Made by a program: the position numbers and the translations under genes
In this document: in pieces, positions 28,914 to 36,575 of the stretch
How positions within the stretch are numbered: the first letter of the stretch is position 1
Layout: the number at the start of each line of letters is the position of its first letter
Notes under the pieces: model-generated
Database searches by the model: none
Told to the model about the DNA's origin: nothing
What the model saw: the letters and a program-made list of their open reading frames with translations, nothing else
DNA from: Paracoccus aminovorans
Lineage (GTDB): Bacteria > Pseudomonadota > Alphaproteobacteria > Rhodobacterales > Rhodobacteraceae
Direction: 5' to 3'
Assembly: GCF_900005615.1 (NCBI RefSeq)
Contig: NZ_LN832559.1
Span: forward strand, 650,837-714,836
Length of the DNA stretch: 64,000 bases

Positions 28914-29230
28914 GATGCGTTTCCTTCGATGGCGGCCAGCTTGCGCTCGGCCGCGGCTATCCAGTTTCGAGAGGCTTGGTGCAGGCCGGATGTGCCGCTC
29001 GAGCTGATGCCGTGCATGCGGATGGTGTTGGTCCAGGCCTTGGCCGCGATCCGCGCGCCATAAGCGGTGCGCAGGTGGTCGGCCAACGCTTCGGCCGCGG
29101 CGCGGTGGCGACGGTGTTGATCCATGAGATCGCCAGTGCGGCTGTCGATCGAGGGCAGCGCGTCCAGGCGCTGGCGCAGGTCGGCGATGGTCTCGCGGAT
29201 CAGATGCGGATCGGTGGGCCGCTTAGCCAT
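28910..29230 (-). CDS. 106-residue phage-type hypothetical protein
   Basis: 106 residues from MAKRPTDPHLIRETIADLRQRLDALPS. It is strongly helical and basic, with an HRRHRAAAEALADHLRTAYG segment. The start overlaps the end of the DUF2786-like fragment by 8 nt, and the stop overlaps the next gene (ATGA). A longer frame upstream is less likely, because it would run deep into the preceding gene. Function unknown. Confidence 0.6.
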   Translation of the reverse strand: MAKRPTDPHLIRETIADLRQRLDALPSIDSRTGDLMDQHRRHRAAAEALADHLRTAYGARIAAKAWTNTIRMHGISSSGTSGLHQASRNWIAAAERKLAAIEGNAS

Positions 29231-29943
29231 GACGCACCTCCGCAACCCCGGCGGCATCCTCGCCCGCTTCCAGCGGCCGGGACAGCGCAACAGCGCCAGC
29301 AGCCTGCTGGCCATGCAGCACCGCCATCATGTCCGCCTTGAGCGGACGGGTACGCTGCGTGCGAATTGCAGGACAGGTCTGAGCTATGTAATCCGCGATC
29401 AGCGCGTCCTTCACCACTGCCAAGCTGGTGCCGGTTCCTGATGCGTCTCGCCGCGCTCGCTGGCGTTCGGCCACGATGAGCCGGATCCGGTCTGCCACAC
29501 CCAGGCCGAAACCCAGATGGAACGACCTGCGATAGCGATCCGGCGGCGCGCGACGGAAGCTGCGCTGCCAGTGGTTCCGATAGGCCCGTTCCGAGGTGCC
29601 CTGGATCAGTTCGCAGAGATAGAGGGCGAATTCCACGTCCTCTGGTTGGCCGACCCATATATTCGTGCCGCGCCGCACCAGCGCCTGGCACTCGGCCAGC
29701 AGGCCAATGGCATAACTGGCCGCATCCAATGCCGGGTGCAAGCGGGCGCGGCCGGCGTTGTGTTCGCCCTCGGCGATTCCGGCGGTGCCGCGTTCGACCA
29801 GCTCGGTCTCTGTCACGCCATGCTCGGCGATGATCTTGGCTGCGATCCGCGCCGCCGCCTCGGCTTCGGCCTCGGATGATGCTGCGTCCGCCGCCCGGGC
29901 GCGCAGCGCCCTGATGCGGGAGATGACGTCGATGCGGTCAGCC
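29223..29943 (-). pseudogene. DUF2786-type phage gene, 5' end removed at the IS21 junction
   Basis: The readable frame codes for about 239 residues. Its first part, from the IS border, reads DRIDVISRIRALRARAADA then EAAARIAAKIIAEHG; this matches the DUF2786 pattern (helix, Leu/Ala-rich, ending in EHG) seen in phage and plasmid proteins. No start codon lies between the IS border and a GTG at 29816, and an in-frame TGA sits just inside the IS. The original N-terminal codons are therefore gone. Translation could only restart at the GTG and would omit the domain. The rest contains HWQRSFRRAPPDRYRRSFHLG and is undamaged. Confidence 0.7.
29940..29943. repeat. Target-site duplication AGCC, left of IS21
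   Basis: AGCC directly precedes the left end of the element and AGCC directly follows the right end (32411-32414). Four base pairs is within the range known for IS21-family duplications. Confidence 0.6.
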
Positions 29944-29970
29944 TGTCAATCGGCATTCAAACGGGCCCCC

Positions 29971-29986
29971 TGATCGGCGTCCAAAA
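29971..29986. repeat. IS21 inverted repeat, left
   Basis: TGATCGGCGTCCAAAA, a perfect inverted match to 32370-32385. It starts 27 bp inside the left tip and is a probable IstA binding site. Confidence 0.75.
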
Positions 29987-30076
29987 GTGACCCCTTTGGC
30001 GCGCGGGTGAGCAGGCCCGTGGCGGCGTAGCTTTCCAGCTGGCGCAGCCGACGCGGGCCTGCGTTTTGGAGGGTGT

Positions 30077-30805
30077 TCAGGCTCGGGTTTTGATGCGCCA
30101 GCTGTCGTTGCCGGTCTCGACGATGTCGCAGTGGTGGGTGAGCCGGTCGAGCAGCGCGGTGGTCATCTTTGCGTCTCCGAAGACGGTCGGCCACTCCCCG
30201 AATGCGAGGTTGGTGGTGACGATGACGGAAGTCTGCTCATAGAGCTTGCTGATCAGATGGAACAGCAGCTGGCCGCCGGACTGCGCGAATGGCAGGTATC
30301 CGAGTTCATCGAGGATGACGAAGTCGAGCCGCATCAGATGTTCTGCAAGCCGGCCTGCCCGTCCGGCACGGGCCTCGGCCTCCAGCCTGTTCACCAGATC
30401 GACGACATTGAAGAACCTGCCCCGGGCACCATTGCGGATGACCGCGCGCGCTATGGCCACAGAGATATGGGTCTTGCCGGTCCCGGTGCCGCCAACCAGC
30501 ACGACATTGCGCTGTTGGCTGAGGAACTCCCCGCTGGCCAGATCTCGCACCAGGGTCTCGTTGATTGGGGTGTCATCGAAGGTGAACTCCTCGATCTCCC
30601 GGGCATAGGGCAGCTTGGCGGTGGTGATCTGGTATTTGACCGACCGCGCTTTCTTCTCGTTGATCTCGGCGGCCAGAAGATCTCCAACGATCTGGCGGGG
30701 TTCGTGCTGGCGGCGCACAGCCACCGCCATGAGTTCGTCATAAGCGGCGCGCATCCCGTAGAGCTTCAACTCGCCCATTGCAGCCATGATGTCAGCACGA
30801 TCCAT
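30077..30805 (-). CDS. istB: IS21 helper ATPase IstB
   Basis: 242 residues of the DnaC/IstB AAA+ type. The Walker A is [15 protein letters not shown] and the Walker B is [12 protein letters not shown], followed by GGQLLFHLI. IstB organises target DNA and stimulates the IstA transposase. It shares one base with the istA stop (TGATG), giving coupled translation. All motifs are intact. Confidence 0.93.
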   Translation of the reverse strand: MDRADIMAAMGELKLYGMRAAYDELMAVAVRRQHEPRQIVGDLLAAEINEKKARSVKYQITTAKLPYAREIEEFTFDDTPINETLVRDLASGEFLSQQRNVVLVGGTGTGKTHISVAIARAVIRNGARGRFFNVVDLVNRLEAEARAGRAGRLAEHLMRLDFVILDELGYLPFAQSGGQLLFHLISKLYEQTSVIVTTNLAFGEWPTVFGDAKMTTALLDRLTHHCDIVETGNDSWRIKTRA

Positions 30806-32304
30806 CAGCAGGCCCTCCGCAGCAGATCATAACGGGCGCAGTCCGCCACAGGCTCATGGGTCAACTGCAAGGCCGGAGAGGTCAGCAGAAGCGGTGGTGG
30901 TTCCGGATCTCGCCTGCGGGATAGAATATTGAGGATTACATCGGCAGAATGGACGCCTTGCGAGAGAGCTTCGGCACATGCCTTTTGAACCACAGGCATC
31001 CCTTCCGTCAGCACAGCGCCGAGGACCTTCACCATCTGGCGGTCGCCATCTGAGGAGCCCTGCAGCTTGCGGCGGATCTGTTCAAGAGCTCCGGGAAGAA
31101 CCCAGTCCTTGAACGGTGCGCCGTTACGCAGCGCCCCGGGTTTGCGAAGCAGAACAGGCACATAATGCCAGGGATTGTAAACCGTTCGGTCCCGGCCGAA
31201 GTGACGCGGGTGGTCTCCGACCAGTCGGCCCTCCTGCCGGATCTCGATCCGCTCAGCATAGGCCCTGATCTCGACCTGCCGCCCGACAGCCGTTGCCGCG
31301 ACGGAGTATTTGTTGTTGTCGAAGCGCACGAGACAGGTCTTTGACACCGCCGCAGGCAGTGAATGGAATCCGTCGAAGCGCCCGGCATAGGGGACAAGGT
31401 GCGGGCGCTCTTCCTGGAAGACCTGCCAGACGGTTTTGTCCGTCAGCTCCGGATGCTTGCTGGTTCTGGCCGAGGCGATGCACTTGTCCAGCAGCCAGGC
31501 ATTCAGTTCCTCGTAGCTCTTGACCCTGACGCGGGGCGCGAAAAACCGCTGACGGACAGTGCCGACCTGGCTCTCCACCTGGCCTTTCTCCCAACCCGCA
31601 GCAGGGGTGCAGGCAACGGGTTCGACCAGATAATGGCTGGCCATCTGCAGGAACCGACGATTGTAGAGGCGTTCCTTGCCGGTGAAGATGGTCTCCACCG
31701 CCGTCTTCATGTTGTCGTAGATCCCGCGGGTGCAGGTGCCCTTGAAGAAGGCGAAAGCCCTGTCGTGGGCATCGAACACCATCTCCTGCGTCTCGCGCGG
31801 ATAGGCCCGCACAAAGAACATCCGGCTGTGGCACAGGCGAACATGGGCCACTTTGATGGTGGTGGTCGCCCCATCGATCACCACAACCTCGTGGCTCCAG
31901 TCGAACTGATAGGCTTCACCGGGCGCAAAGCTCAGGGGCACGAAGGCGGCAGAAGCGCCTGAACTCTGAGTGCGTGCCCAGTTCGAGGCGTAGCGGCGCA
32001 CCGCGTCATACCCACCTTCATAACCGAGACCGCTCAGTTCTTCGTAGATCTGTATCAGAGACTGACGTTCCCGGCTGGACCGCGCGGCGTTGACCTCCAG
32101 CAGCCGGTTGAGTTCCCCCAGCCAGGCACCCAGCTTCGGGCGCGGCTGCACCGTCCGGGTATAGGTGAACTCGGTAATCCCGGTGCGGATCACCTTCCGC
32201 ACCACCTTCTTCGACAGCTTCAGGTCACGGCAGATCGTCTTGATCCCCTTGCCCTCGGTGAAATGTAGCCGCCTGATTTTTGCGATTGTCTCCACGATCA
32301 GCAT
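30805..32304 (-). CDS. istA: IS21 transposase IstA
   Basis: 499 residues. An N-terminal helix-turn-helix region ([22 protein letters not shown]) is followed by a DDE integrase core with Asp in [14 protein letters not shown], Asp in [14 protein letters not shown] and Glu in [18 protein letters not shown]-terminal DNA-binding region follows. It catalyses cut-and-join of the element ends with IstB. No frameshift or stop is seen, so the element may be mobile. Confidence 0.93.
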   Translation of the reverse strand: MLIVETIAKIRRLHFTEGKGIKTICRDLKLSKKVVRKVIRTGITEFTYTRTVQPRPKLGAWLGELNRLLEVNAARSSRERQSLIQIYEELSGLGYEGGYDAVRRYASNWARTQSSGASAAFVPLSFAPGEAYQFDWSHEVVVIDGATTTIKVAHVRLCHSRMFFVRAYPRETQEMVFDAHDRAFAFFKGTCTRGIYDNMKTAVETIFTGKERLYNRRFLQMASHYLVEPVACTPAAGWEKGQVESQVGTVRQRFFAPRVRVKSYEELNAWLLDKCIASARTSKHPELTDKTVWQVFQEERPHLVPYAGRFDGFHSLPAAVSKTCLVRFDNNKYSVAATAVGRQVEIRAYAERIEIRQEGRLVGDHPRHFGRDRTVYNPWHYVPVLLRKPGALRNGAPFKDWVLPGALEQIRRKLQGSSDGDRQMVKVLGAVLTEGMPVVQKACAEALSQGVHSADVILNILSRRRDPEPPPLLLTSPALQLTHEPVADCARYDLLRRAC

Positions 32305-32369
32305 CCCGTGCTCGGCCTCCGATAATCATCGAAGGCACAATGGACCCAACCCCCGGTCGGTGGGGTCCA

Positions 32370-32385
32370 TTTTGGACGCCGATCA
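32370..32385. repeat. IS21 inverted repeat, right
   Basis: TTTTGGACGCCGATCA, the reverse complement of 29971-29986. It ends 25 bp inside the right tip and lies upstream of istA, so it may also shape the istA promoter. Confidence 0.75.
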
Positions 32386-32410
32386 CCCCAGAAGCGGGGT
32401 CCTTATTGCA

Positions 32411-32414
32411 AGCC
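32411..32414. repeat. Target-site duplication AGCC, right of IS21
   Basis: Matches the AGCC immediately left of the element (29940-29943). Confidence 0.6.
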
Positions 32415-32986
32415 GTTCAACATGGACGGCCTCTCCGTCGCCGTCGGCCGCGGGCTACGAATGGGAATGGGTCAAAATCCAGATCGGCCCCTCGCCGACC
32501 CGGCCGGCATGGAATGCTGGCGGGACGCTGGACGTAACGGCAGCGGACGATGACGGTGTGTTTTCAGCGTCGATCCCATGGGTCGAAGTCGGTGCAGAAT
32601 ATCAGATCAGGGTCCGCACCACCGGGCTCTATGGCGCCTCCGATTGGGCGGTCTCCGATCTCATCGTCGCCCGAGGCCCCTACGAAACGCTCGCGACACC
32701 GACGGCACCCTTGGCAACCGCGGTGAGCGCATCACGGATCAATATCACTGCGACGCAGGTGAGCGACTACCGGGTTCGGAAGTTGTGGATATACGCGAAC
32801 AGCATCGACAGCCCACTGACGGCCAGCCTGCTGGACGACAGGTCGGCCGGCGCTTCGGTAACCGTCACCACGGCCGAGACCGGATTGGCCGCAGATACCA
32901 CCCGCTACTATTTCACGCGCGCCTCCGACCAATGGGGCAACCTGTCGGATTTCTCGGCCAGCGCCAGCGCAACCACCACCTCCTGA
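32411..32986 (+). pseudogene. Phage tail protein (FN3-like, host-specificity type), C-terminal fragment
   Basis: About 191 codons remain, running from the IS21 border to TGA. The sequence is beta-rich with fibronectin III-like features: FSASIPWVEVGAEYQIRVRTTG and, in a second repeat, ETGLAADTTRYYFTRASDQWGNLS. This resembles the C-terminal region of the large tail-tip host-specificity proteins of siphophages. The 5' part is missing; an open frame continues a little way into the IS but is not phage sequence. The next tail-type gene begins 17 nt downstream. Confidence 0.65.
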
Positions 32987-33003
32987 AAATCTGAGGAACA
33001 GCC

Positions 33004-34227
33004 ATGCCGGCACCCACTTTCAACCTGCCCGTTCTCGGGTCGGCGCCGAACCAGTATGCGACCGAGGAAGGGCTTGAGAACGCGGTCAATGCCTCGCTAG
33101 TGGCGGTGTGGAACGATGTCATTGCCAACGGCGGCAAGATATTCGCGACCCGTGCCCAGGCTGTCGAGGCCGGTCAGGCAGCGATCCCCGCCGCCTTGGT
33201 GCGGATCGTGACTATCGAGGGCACCGCCCTGGTCGTGCGCGGCCTGGGCGCCTCCGCTGACGATCCGCTGTTCGCGACCTATCCCTATTGGGGGGCGGTC
33301 TTGCGCCTCGACACCGCGAGCGAGGCGGCGGCACGCATCGCGGCCGACAATGCGGTGGGGTTCATATCGCTGGTAAACGCCGCGGCCGCGGCTCCTGCTG
33401 GTGGATCGACCATTGTTTCGGCCGAACTCTCCGCTGCAGCTGCAGCCAACGGTATCGCGGCGGGTGCCGGGTCCGTGGTCAGGCTGATCATGCCGGCCGG
33501 CGCCGAGGGCATGCTGCGCCTGCAGATCGCCGGCGACAGCGACAGGCCGATCATGCGCGAGCGTAATAATGCCAGCTTGCTGGCCAGCGACGTTTCGATA
33601 GGCGCTGCCTTGGTGCTTGAGCGGCGTGGTGGCAACTGGGTCCTGATTTCTGGGGCGGTGGGCACCGACCAGCATCGGCTGGAGCAATCCGACCGTGCCG
33701 CACAGGACGCTCTGCGCAGCGTGGCCATCGGCGCCAATGCGGATCTGCGCACCATCAACCTGGGCGGCGTGGGCGATGAATGGACCGCCGACCTGTCCTC
33801 GACCGTCACCAATGCCGGTGTCACCACGATTTCCACCTCGACGACCATCGAGATCCACCCCACTCGGACCAATACCACGTCGGAAATCTACCTGACCGTT
33901 GCCGGGATGCGCTATCAGATGCTCGACCCCGACGGCGCGGAGCTTCCGCCGGGATATTTCGTGGTCGGCCGCCGATATGTCCTGCGCCGCCGCAACACGG
34001 TGCTGCGCGTGGTCTCCGGCGATGTGACCGCCACGGATATTGCCGTGCTCACTGCCGATAAGGTTAGCAACGACAACCCCGTGAACACCGATGCGGGGTT
34101 TCAGGTCATGGACCTGGGCAGCAAGGTAACGTTCCTCCACGACGCCGAAGATAGCCCAGAACAGGCACCTCTCGACCAGAGCCTCGGCCTCCTCGTCGCC
34201 AGAGGTGAGCGCCCGGGCCCGTGCTAA
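33004..34227 (+). CDS. Phage tail-associated protein of unknown function, C-terminus probably chimeric
   Basis: 407 residues, starting MPAPTFNLPVLGSAPNQYATEEGLENAV. Ala-rich helical stretches alternate with beta-rich repeats (SSTVTNAGVTTISTSTTIEIHP, then SEIYLTVAGMRYQMLDPDG). Position after a tail-tip fragment and composition suggest a tail fibre or receptor-binding accessory. The last 30 or so residues, from about LGSKVTFLHDAED, read antisense across what looks like the start of another gene. The natural 3' end has probably been replaced by a recombination junction near 34130. Unrecognised at family level. Confidence 0.6.
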   Translation: MPAPTFNLPVLGSAPNQYATEEGLENAVNASLVAVWNDVIANGGKIFATRAQAVEAGQAAIPAALVRIVTIEGTALVVRGLGASADDPLFATYPYWGAVLRLDTASEAAARIAADNAVGFISLVNAAAAAPAGGSTIVSAELSAAAAANGIAAGAGSVVRLIMPAGAEGMLRLQIAGDSDRPIMRERNNASLLASDVSIGAALVLERRGGNWVLISGAVGTDQHRLEQSDRAAQDALRSVAIGANADLRTINLGGVGDEWTADLSSTVTNAGVTTISTSTTIEIHPTRTNTTSEIYLTVAGMRYQMLDPDGAELPPGYFVVGRRYVLRRRNTVLRVVSGDVTATDIAVLTADKVSNDNPVNTDAGFQVMDLGSKVTFLHDAEDSPEQAPLDQSLGLLVARGERPGPC

Positions 34228-34263
34228 AAGCGCAGGTAGAAGTTCAACGGTATTTTCGGTCAT
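34123..34263 (-). pseudogene. Possible ECF sigma factor region-2-like fragment
   Basis: An ATG with a strong GGGGAGG ribosome-binding site 6 nt upstream opens a frame, MTENTVELLPALLARARAL then TSGDEEAEALVERCLFWAI. The hydrophobic pattern resembles the start of ECF sigma factors (LxPxLRxFARxLxGDxxxADDLxQ). After about 45 residues the frame enters the antisense of the phage tail gene, so only the first part looks real. It lies downstream of a 54-residue gene with an EcfG-type promoter, the arrangement of nepR-ecfG loci, but the similarity is weak and this is speculative. Confidence 0.3.
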
Positions 34264-34332
34264 TCGCAGCCTCCCCTGGTATTGACCTTTCGATGAACTT
34301 CGCTCCGCAGAAATCGTTTCGGGGCGGATGGG

Positions 34333-34497
34333 TCACGGGCGGTGTTTGTCCTCCTTCCTTTCGCCAGTGACACGGGCAGCAGCAAGAGCGGCGTCCAGTT
34401 TCAGGGCCAGCACCACAAGCTTTGCGGAAGGATTTCCCGCATCGGGATCGGGGGGCGCTTTTTCTCGCGCCGTTCCGGGAGGATCGGATTTGGTCAT
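34333..34497 (-). CDS. 54-residue hydrophilic protein behind an EcfG-type promoter
   Basis: 54 residues, MTKSDPPGTAREKAPPDPDA at the N-terminus, then a short helical stretch AKLVVLALKLDAALAAARV and a charged end. The ribosome-binding site is weak (GAGAT). An EcfG-like promoter lies 57-81 nt upstream. It precedes the sigma-like fragment in the same orientation. I do not recognise the family; resemblance to NepR anti-sigma proteins is limited to size, position and one Leu-rich helix. Confidence 0.45.
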   Translation of the reverse strand: MTKSDPPGTAREKAPPDPDAGNPSAKLVVLALKLDAALAAARVTGERKEDKHRP

Positions 34498-34553
34498 TTT
34501 TATCTCATTTTCGTTGGATGTGCCGAGTCCACTGTGGACAATGCGACCCTCCC

Positions 34554-34578
34554 AACCTGGCAGATGGGCAAGTGTTCC
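34554..34578 (-). promoter_or_regulatory. Candidate EcfG general-stress promoter (left)
   Basis: On the minus strand GGAAC (plus 34574-34578) is followed after exactly 16 nt by GGTT (plus 34554-34557). The alphaproteobacterial EcfG consensus is GGAAC-N16/17-CGTT; only the first -10 base differs. It faces the 54-residue gene. Confidence 0.55.
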
Positions 34579-34777
34579 CGCTGAGTAGAAAGTCCGACAC
34601 AACGACCATCATCGGTCCCAACCCGTCGGTGCGCTCACAGGACGGCTTTTTGCATGTCGGATTACTATTCTTTCACGTGGGAACCATCGGTTACGAGATA
34701 AGTGCTGGCTGCCCGATGTAATGCGATCTGGCGGGTCCCATCTCTAGCTAGTCCGGCCGGTATCTTCCGGCGGCGAA

Positions 34778-34927
34778 ATGGAGGTCCCAACATTGGGCAC
34801 CGATAAAGAAAATCCGAACCCGCAGAAAACCGATCCGCAACAGGAGCAAAGCGGCTCCACGGGCAAGCAGCCCGGCGACGGTGACAAAAGCTCGTCCGCC
34901 GAGCAAAAGAGCGGACAAAGCAAGTAG
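34778..34927 (+). CDS. 49-residue Gln/Ser/Lys-rich hydrophilic peptide
   Basis: 49 residues from the ATG, or 44 from a TTG at 34793 that has GGAGG 8 nt upstream and may be the true start. The sequence has no hydrophobic segment and is disordered-looking (NPNPQKTDPQQEQSGSTGKQ, then GDGDKSSSAEQKSGQSK). Base composition is less GC-biased than the chromosome. A terminator hairpin follows at 35049. Small hydrophilic proteins like this often belong to stress regulons, but no homology is claimed. Confidence 0.45.
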   Translation: MEVPTLGTDKENPNPQKTDPQQEQSGSTGKQPGDGDKSSSAEQKSGQSK

Positions 34928-35048
34928 GCATGGCCTTCAGGTTGTGTGTCACCGCGCCTCCTGATTGCAGCACTCCCGGTGAAGCGGCGCAACAAGGCAT
35001 GACGATTCCTTTGTGCCGGCATGCGTTGCAGCTAGTAGCCGAGGGGCG

Positions 35049-35073
35049 TGGCGGTGGGTTCATCCCACCGCCA
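35049..35073 (+). terminator. Terminator after the 49-residue gene
   Basis: TGGCGGTGGG / CCCACCGCCA form a 10-bp perfect stem with a 5-nt loop, followed by TTGTTTG. It lies 121 nt past the stop and 29 nt before the next start. Confidence 0.6.
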
Positions 35074-35102
35074 TTGTTTGTCCTTAAGCAAGAGGTCTGA
35101 AC

Positions 35103-35333
35103 ATGATCAGAAGCGTGTCGCTGACAGATGCATTGAGCGGATTAACCGAGGTTTTCCAGAACCCGCCCTGGCATCTCGACGGCATCAGTCAGCATGTCAG
35201 AGGAAGCCTCGTGAAGCTGCGGCATGACGACGGCCGCGAGAGAATGATTCCGGTAAAGCTCGGCACAACCGGCCTGGACGAACGCTTTGCAGGATGGACA
35301 GGGGGCGGGAGGTCAGTCCTCCCCATCTCCTGA
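35103..35333 (+). CDS. 76-residue hypothetical protein
   Basis: 76 residues, MIRSVSLTDALSGLTEVFQN at the N-terminus, with AAGAGGT 7 nt upstream of the ATG. Mixed alpha/beta character with a basic RHDDGRERMIPVKLG segment; no signal peptide or membrane helix. Neighbouring small genes point the same way, but a terminator separates it from the upstream one. Unrecognised. Confidence 0.45.
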   Translation: MIRSVSLTDALSGLTEVFQNPPWHLDGISQHVRGSLVKLRHDDGRERMIPVKLGTTGLDERFAGWTGGGRSVLPIS

Positions 35334-35518
35334 TCAGCGGTCATAGCGTCTGAGGCTAGCGGGTATCGGGGCAGGGGGCGGCTCTTTTTGTGCTCCTTGT
35401 CGCGAAAGTCGCGGGTGCAGCAAGGGGTGCAGCCTGTAAAACTGTCGAAATATGCAGGGCGCTTTGGCAGGAGACATGCGCTAACCAGGACAGAGTTCAC
35501 ACGTTAAGACTTTGTCCC

Positions 35519-35674
35519 ATGAAGCATTTATTCGCCGCCGTCGTCCTCGTCTCCATATCCGGCTGCTATTCGCCAGCCCCCCAGATTGATGCCACCGGCA
35601 GCGACAGCATCAAGGGCGTGGCAAACGGACATCGTCAGCCTACCGGAAATCGTAGCATTTGTTACGGAATCTAA
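35519..35674 (+). CDS. Small putative lipoprotein (51 residues)
   Basis: 51 residues. The N-terminus MKHLFAAVVLVSISGC is a compact lipoprotein signal peptide with lipobox SISGC, so Cys16 would be the lipidated residue and only about 36 residues would be mature. The mature part is Ser/Gly/Asp-rich (YSPAPQIDATGSDSIKGVAN). The ribosome-binding site is not obvious. The frame may simply be short; no family is recognised. Confidence 0.4.
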   Translation: MKHLFAAVVLVSISGCYSPAPQIDATGSDSIKGVANGHRQPTGNRSICYGI

Positions 35675-35940
35675 AGAGTAGTCCTCGAGACCGAGGCCGG
35701 AGTTCGGCACCACCGAAAAGCTGTATACGGGCATCTTTCCTCAACACGGAGAACGGCTCTGCTGGCACAGACCATCTGGCCAGCAAGCAAAACACGCTTT
35801 GGTTGCATTGCTTGCACCCGTCAACAGGTTTTTGAACAATATAGTTTAGTTTTGCCTTATCTTGGATGAGCTAAGTCGCGACAACGCAAAGCGCGCGAAG
35901 ATGAAGCGTCACCACCCGTAGGTCGAAGATCGGAAAGCAT
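35675..35940. other. Non-coding, comparatively AT-rich stretch inside the element
   Basis: No supported gene on either strand. Composition is markedly more AT-rich than the flanking chromosome, with the run TTTTTGAACAATATAG at about 35830. I see no clear promoter consensus. It ends at the terminator hairpin at 35941. Confidence 0.5.
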
Positions 35941-35973
35941 GGCCCCCGTCCCGGTTTGCCCGGGGCGGGGGCC
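35941..35973. terminator. Strong bidirectional-type terminator hairpin
   Basis: GGCCCCCGTCCCGG and CCGGGGCGGGGGCC form a 14-bp stem (one G-U type mismatch) around TTTGC. ATTTTG follows on the plus strand, ATGCTTTCC on the minus. It would end the transcript of the 75-residue stress-type gene, whose stop is 28 nt away. Confidence 0.65.
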
Positions 35974-36001
35974 ATTTTGCGTTTCGGCGCCGATGCAGCC
36001 G

Positions 36002-36229
36002 TCAGCAGCCTTCGCTCTTGTCCACGACGCCGGGCTTGCTCCGGTCCTCGCACATGGCGGTGTTGGGCTTGGCCCCTCGCGGCTTGGCGGGCCATTCCTT
36101 CCCGCTCTCAGGGTCGGCCCGAGTGAACTCTTCCGGGTCGTGGGGCATCCCGTCGTGCTTGCCTTGGCCGTTCTCGCGTTCGGGATCGGTCGCGGGATTG
36201 TCCTTTGGTGTGGCTTGTTCTCTGGTCAT
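36002..36229 (-). CDS. 75-residue hydrophilic protein behind an EcfG-type promoter
   Basis: 75 residues, MTREQATPKDNPATDPEREN at the N-terminus. It is highly charged, without hydrophobic segments, with two Cys (TAMCEDR and the C-terminal SEGC). The ATG has a textbook AGGAGG 7 nt upstream, and an EcfG-like promoter lies directly before that. A strong terminator follows, so this is a self-contained single-gene unit. The composition resembles small general-stress proteins of alphaproteobacteria; no specific family is recognised. Confidence 0.65.
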   Translation of the reverse strand: MTREQATPKDNPATDPERENGQGKHDGMPHDPEEFTRADPESGKEWPAKPRGAKPNTAMCEDRSKPGVVDKSEGC

Positions 36230-36250
36230 GATGCTTCCTCCTGGCCTGAC

Positions 36251-36275
36251 AACCAGCGCGTGGACGCGATGTTCC
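36251..36275 (-). promoter_or_regulatory. Candidate EcfG general-stress promoter (right)
   Basis: On the minus strand GGAAC (plus 36271-36275), then 16 nt, then GGTT (plus 36251-36254), close to the EcfG consensus GGAAC-N16/17-CGTT. The -10 is about 10 nt from the AGGAGG of the 75-residue gene, giving a leader of only about 15 nt. The same spacing and the same GGTT -10 occur at 34554-34578. Confidence 0.6.
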
Positions 36276-36479
36276 AGGCATCTACCCTTGGAGTAAGCCG
36301 GAGGACACCTCTCGCGAGCGGGCTCTACTGAGATGCTGGGCTATGCGCCGCTTCGACATGTGGCCTGAATTCGTGGGACACCGCACGGGATAACCCATTG
36401 ATATTGCTTGTTGCGGCTCCGTGGGTCAATGGGGCACTCTGCCTCAATGATTTCATTGGGTTCCGGTACTTGTTTGACG
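36276..36479. other. Non-coding end of the element before attR
   Basis: No supported gene. It contains CGTGGGTCA at 36420-36428, matching the core of the repeats beside attL, and a related CGTGGGACA at 36372. Nothing else stands out. Confidence 0.45.
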
Positions 36480-36496
36480 CCCTCCGGGCCTACCAG
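36480..36496 (+). other. attR: right attachment-site core
   Basis: CCCTCCGGGCCTACCAG, identical to 26730-26746 in the tRNA-Ile gene. Sequence to its left does not fold as a tRNA, so this is the displaced copy of the site rather than a second tRNA gene. Confidence 0.85.
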
Positions 36497-36575
36497 TCCA
36501 CCCTCCGAAACCCGCTTTATTCCGCCGTGGTATCGCGCGAGGCTGGGTCCGGCAGCAAACCGGATGGAGGCAGCG

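Larger units (their letters stand above)
29944..32410. mobile_element. IS21-family insertion sequence, apparently complete
   Basis: A 2,467-bp element starting TGTCAATCGG and ending TTATTGCA, thus 5'-TG...CA-3'. A perfect 16-bp subterminal inverted repeat, TGATCGGCGTCCAAAA, lies at 29971-29986 and, as its complement, at 32370-32385. A related second repeat (CAATCGGCATTCAAAC) lies outside it on the left, the multi-repeat end structure typical of the family. It encodes istA and istB on the minus strand, both full length. AGCC flanks both ends. It lies between two 5'-truncated phage genes. Confidence 0.88.
26730..36496. mobile_element. Integrated prophage remnant / genomic island in tRNA-Ile
   Basis: A 9.8-kb element bounded by the 17-bp direct repeat CCCTCCGGGCCTACCAG. 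One copy is inside the tRNA 3' end (26730-26746) and the other is at 36480-36496. Contents in order: a tyrosine integrase reading towards the tRNA; a run of small overlapping phage-type genes with an HNH nuclease; a gene fragment cut by an IS21-family element; a phage tail gene fragment and a second tail-type gene; then about 2.2 kb of small non-phage genes. Structural, packaging and lysis genes are absent, so it cannot be an autonomous phage. The right third has lower GC than the flanking chromosome. Confidence 0.85.

Noticed and set aside
32165..32410. Extension of the tail-tip fragment into the IS21 right end as a real N-terminus
   Set aside because: Those codons belong to the antisense of istA and the IS terminus; they do not continue the beta-rich tail sequence.
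34665..35063. Open frames on the minus strand in the right part of the element
   Set aside because: No ribosome-binding site or protein-like composition; they conflict with a better-supported small gene and its terminator.
36340..36496. A second tRNA gene or tRNA fragment at attR
   Set aside because: Only the 17-bp repeat matches the tRNA; the upstream bases do not fold as a cloverleaf.
26730..36496. Defence island or toxin-antitoxin system inside the element
   Set aside because: The small genes were read for toxin-antitoxin, restriction or CRISPR-related motifs and none was found beyond the HNH nuclease, which is a common phage gene.
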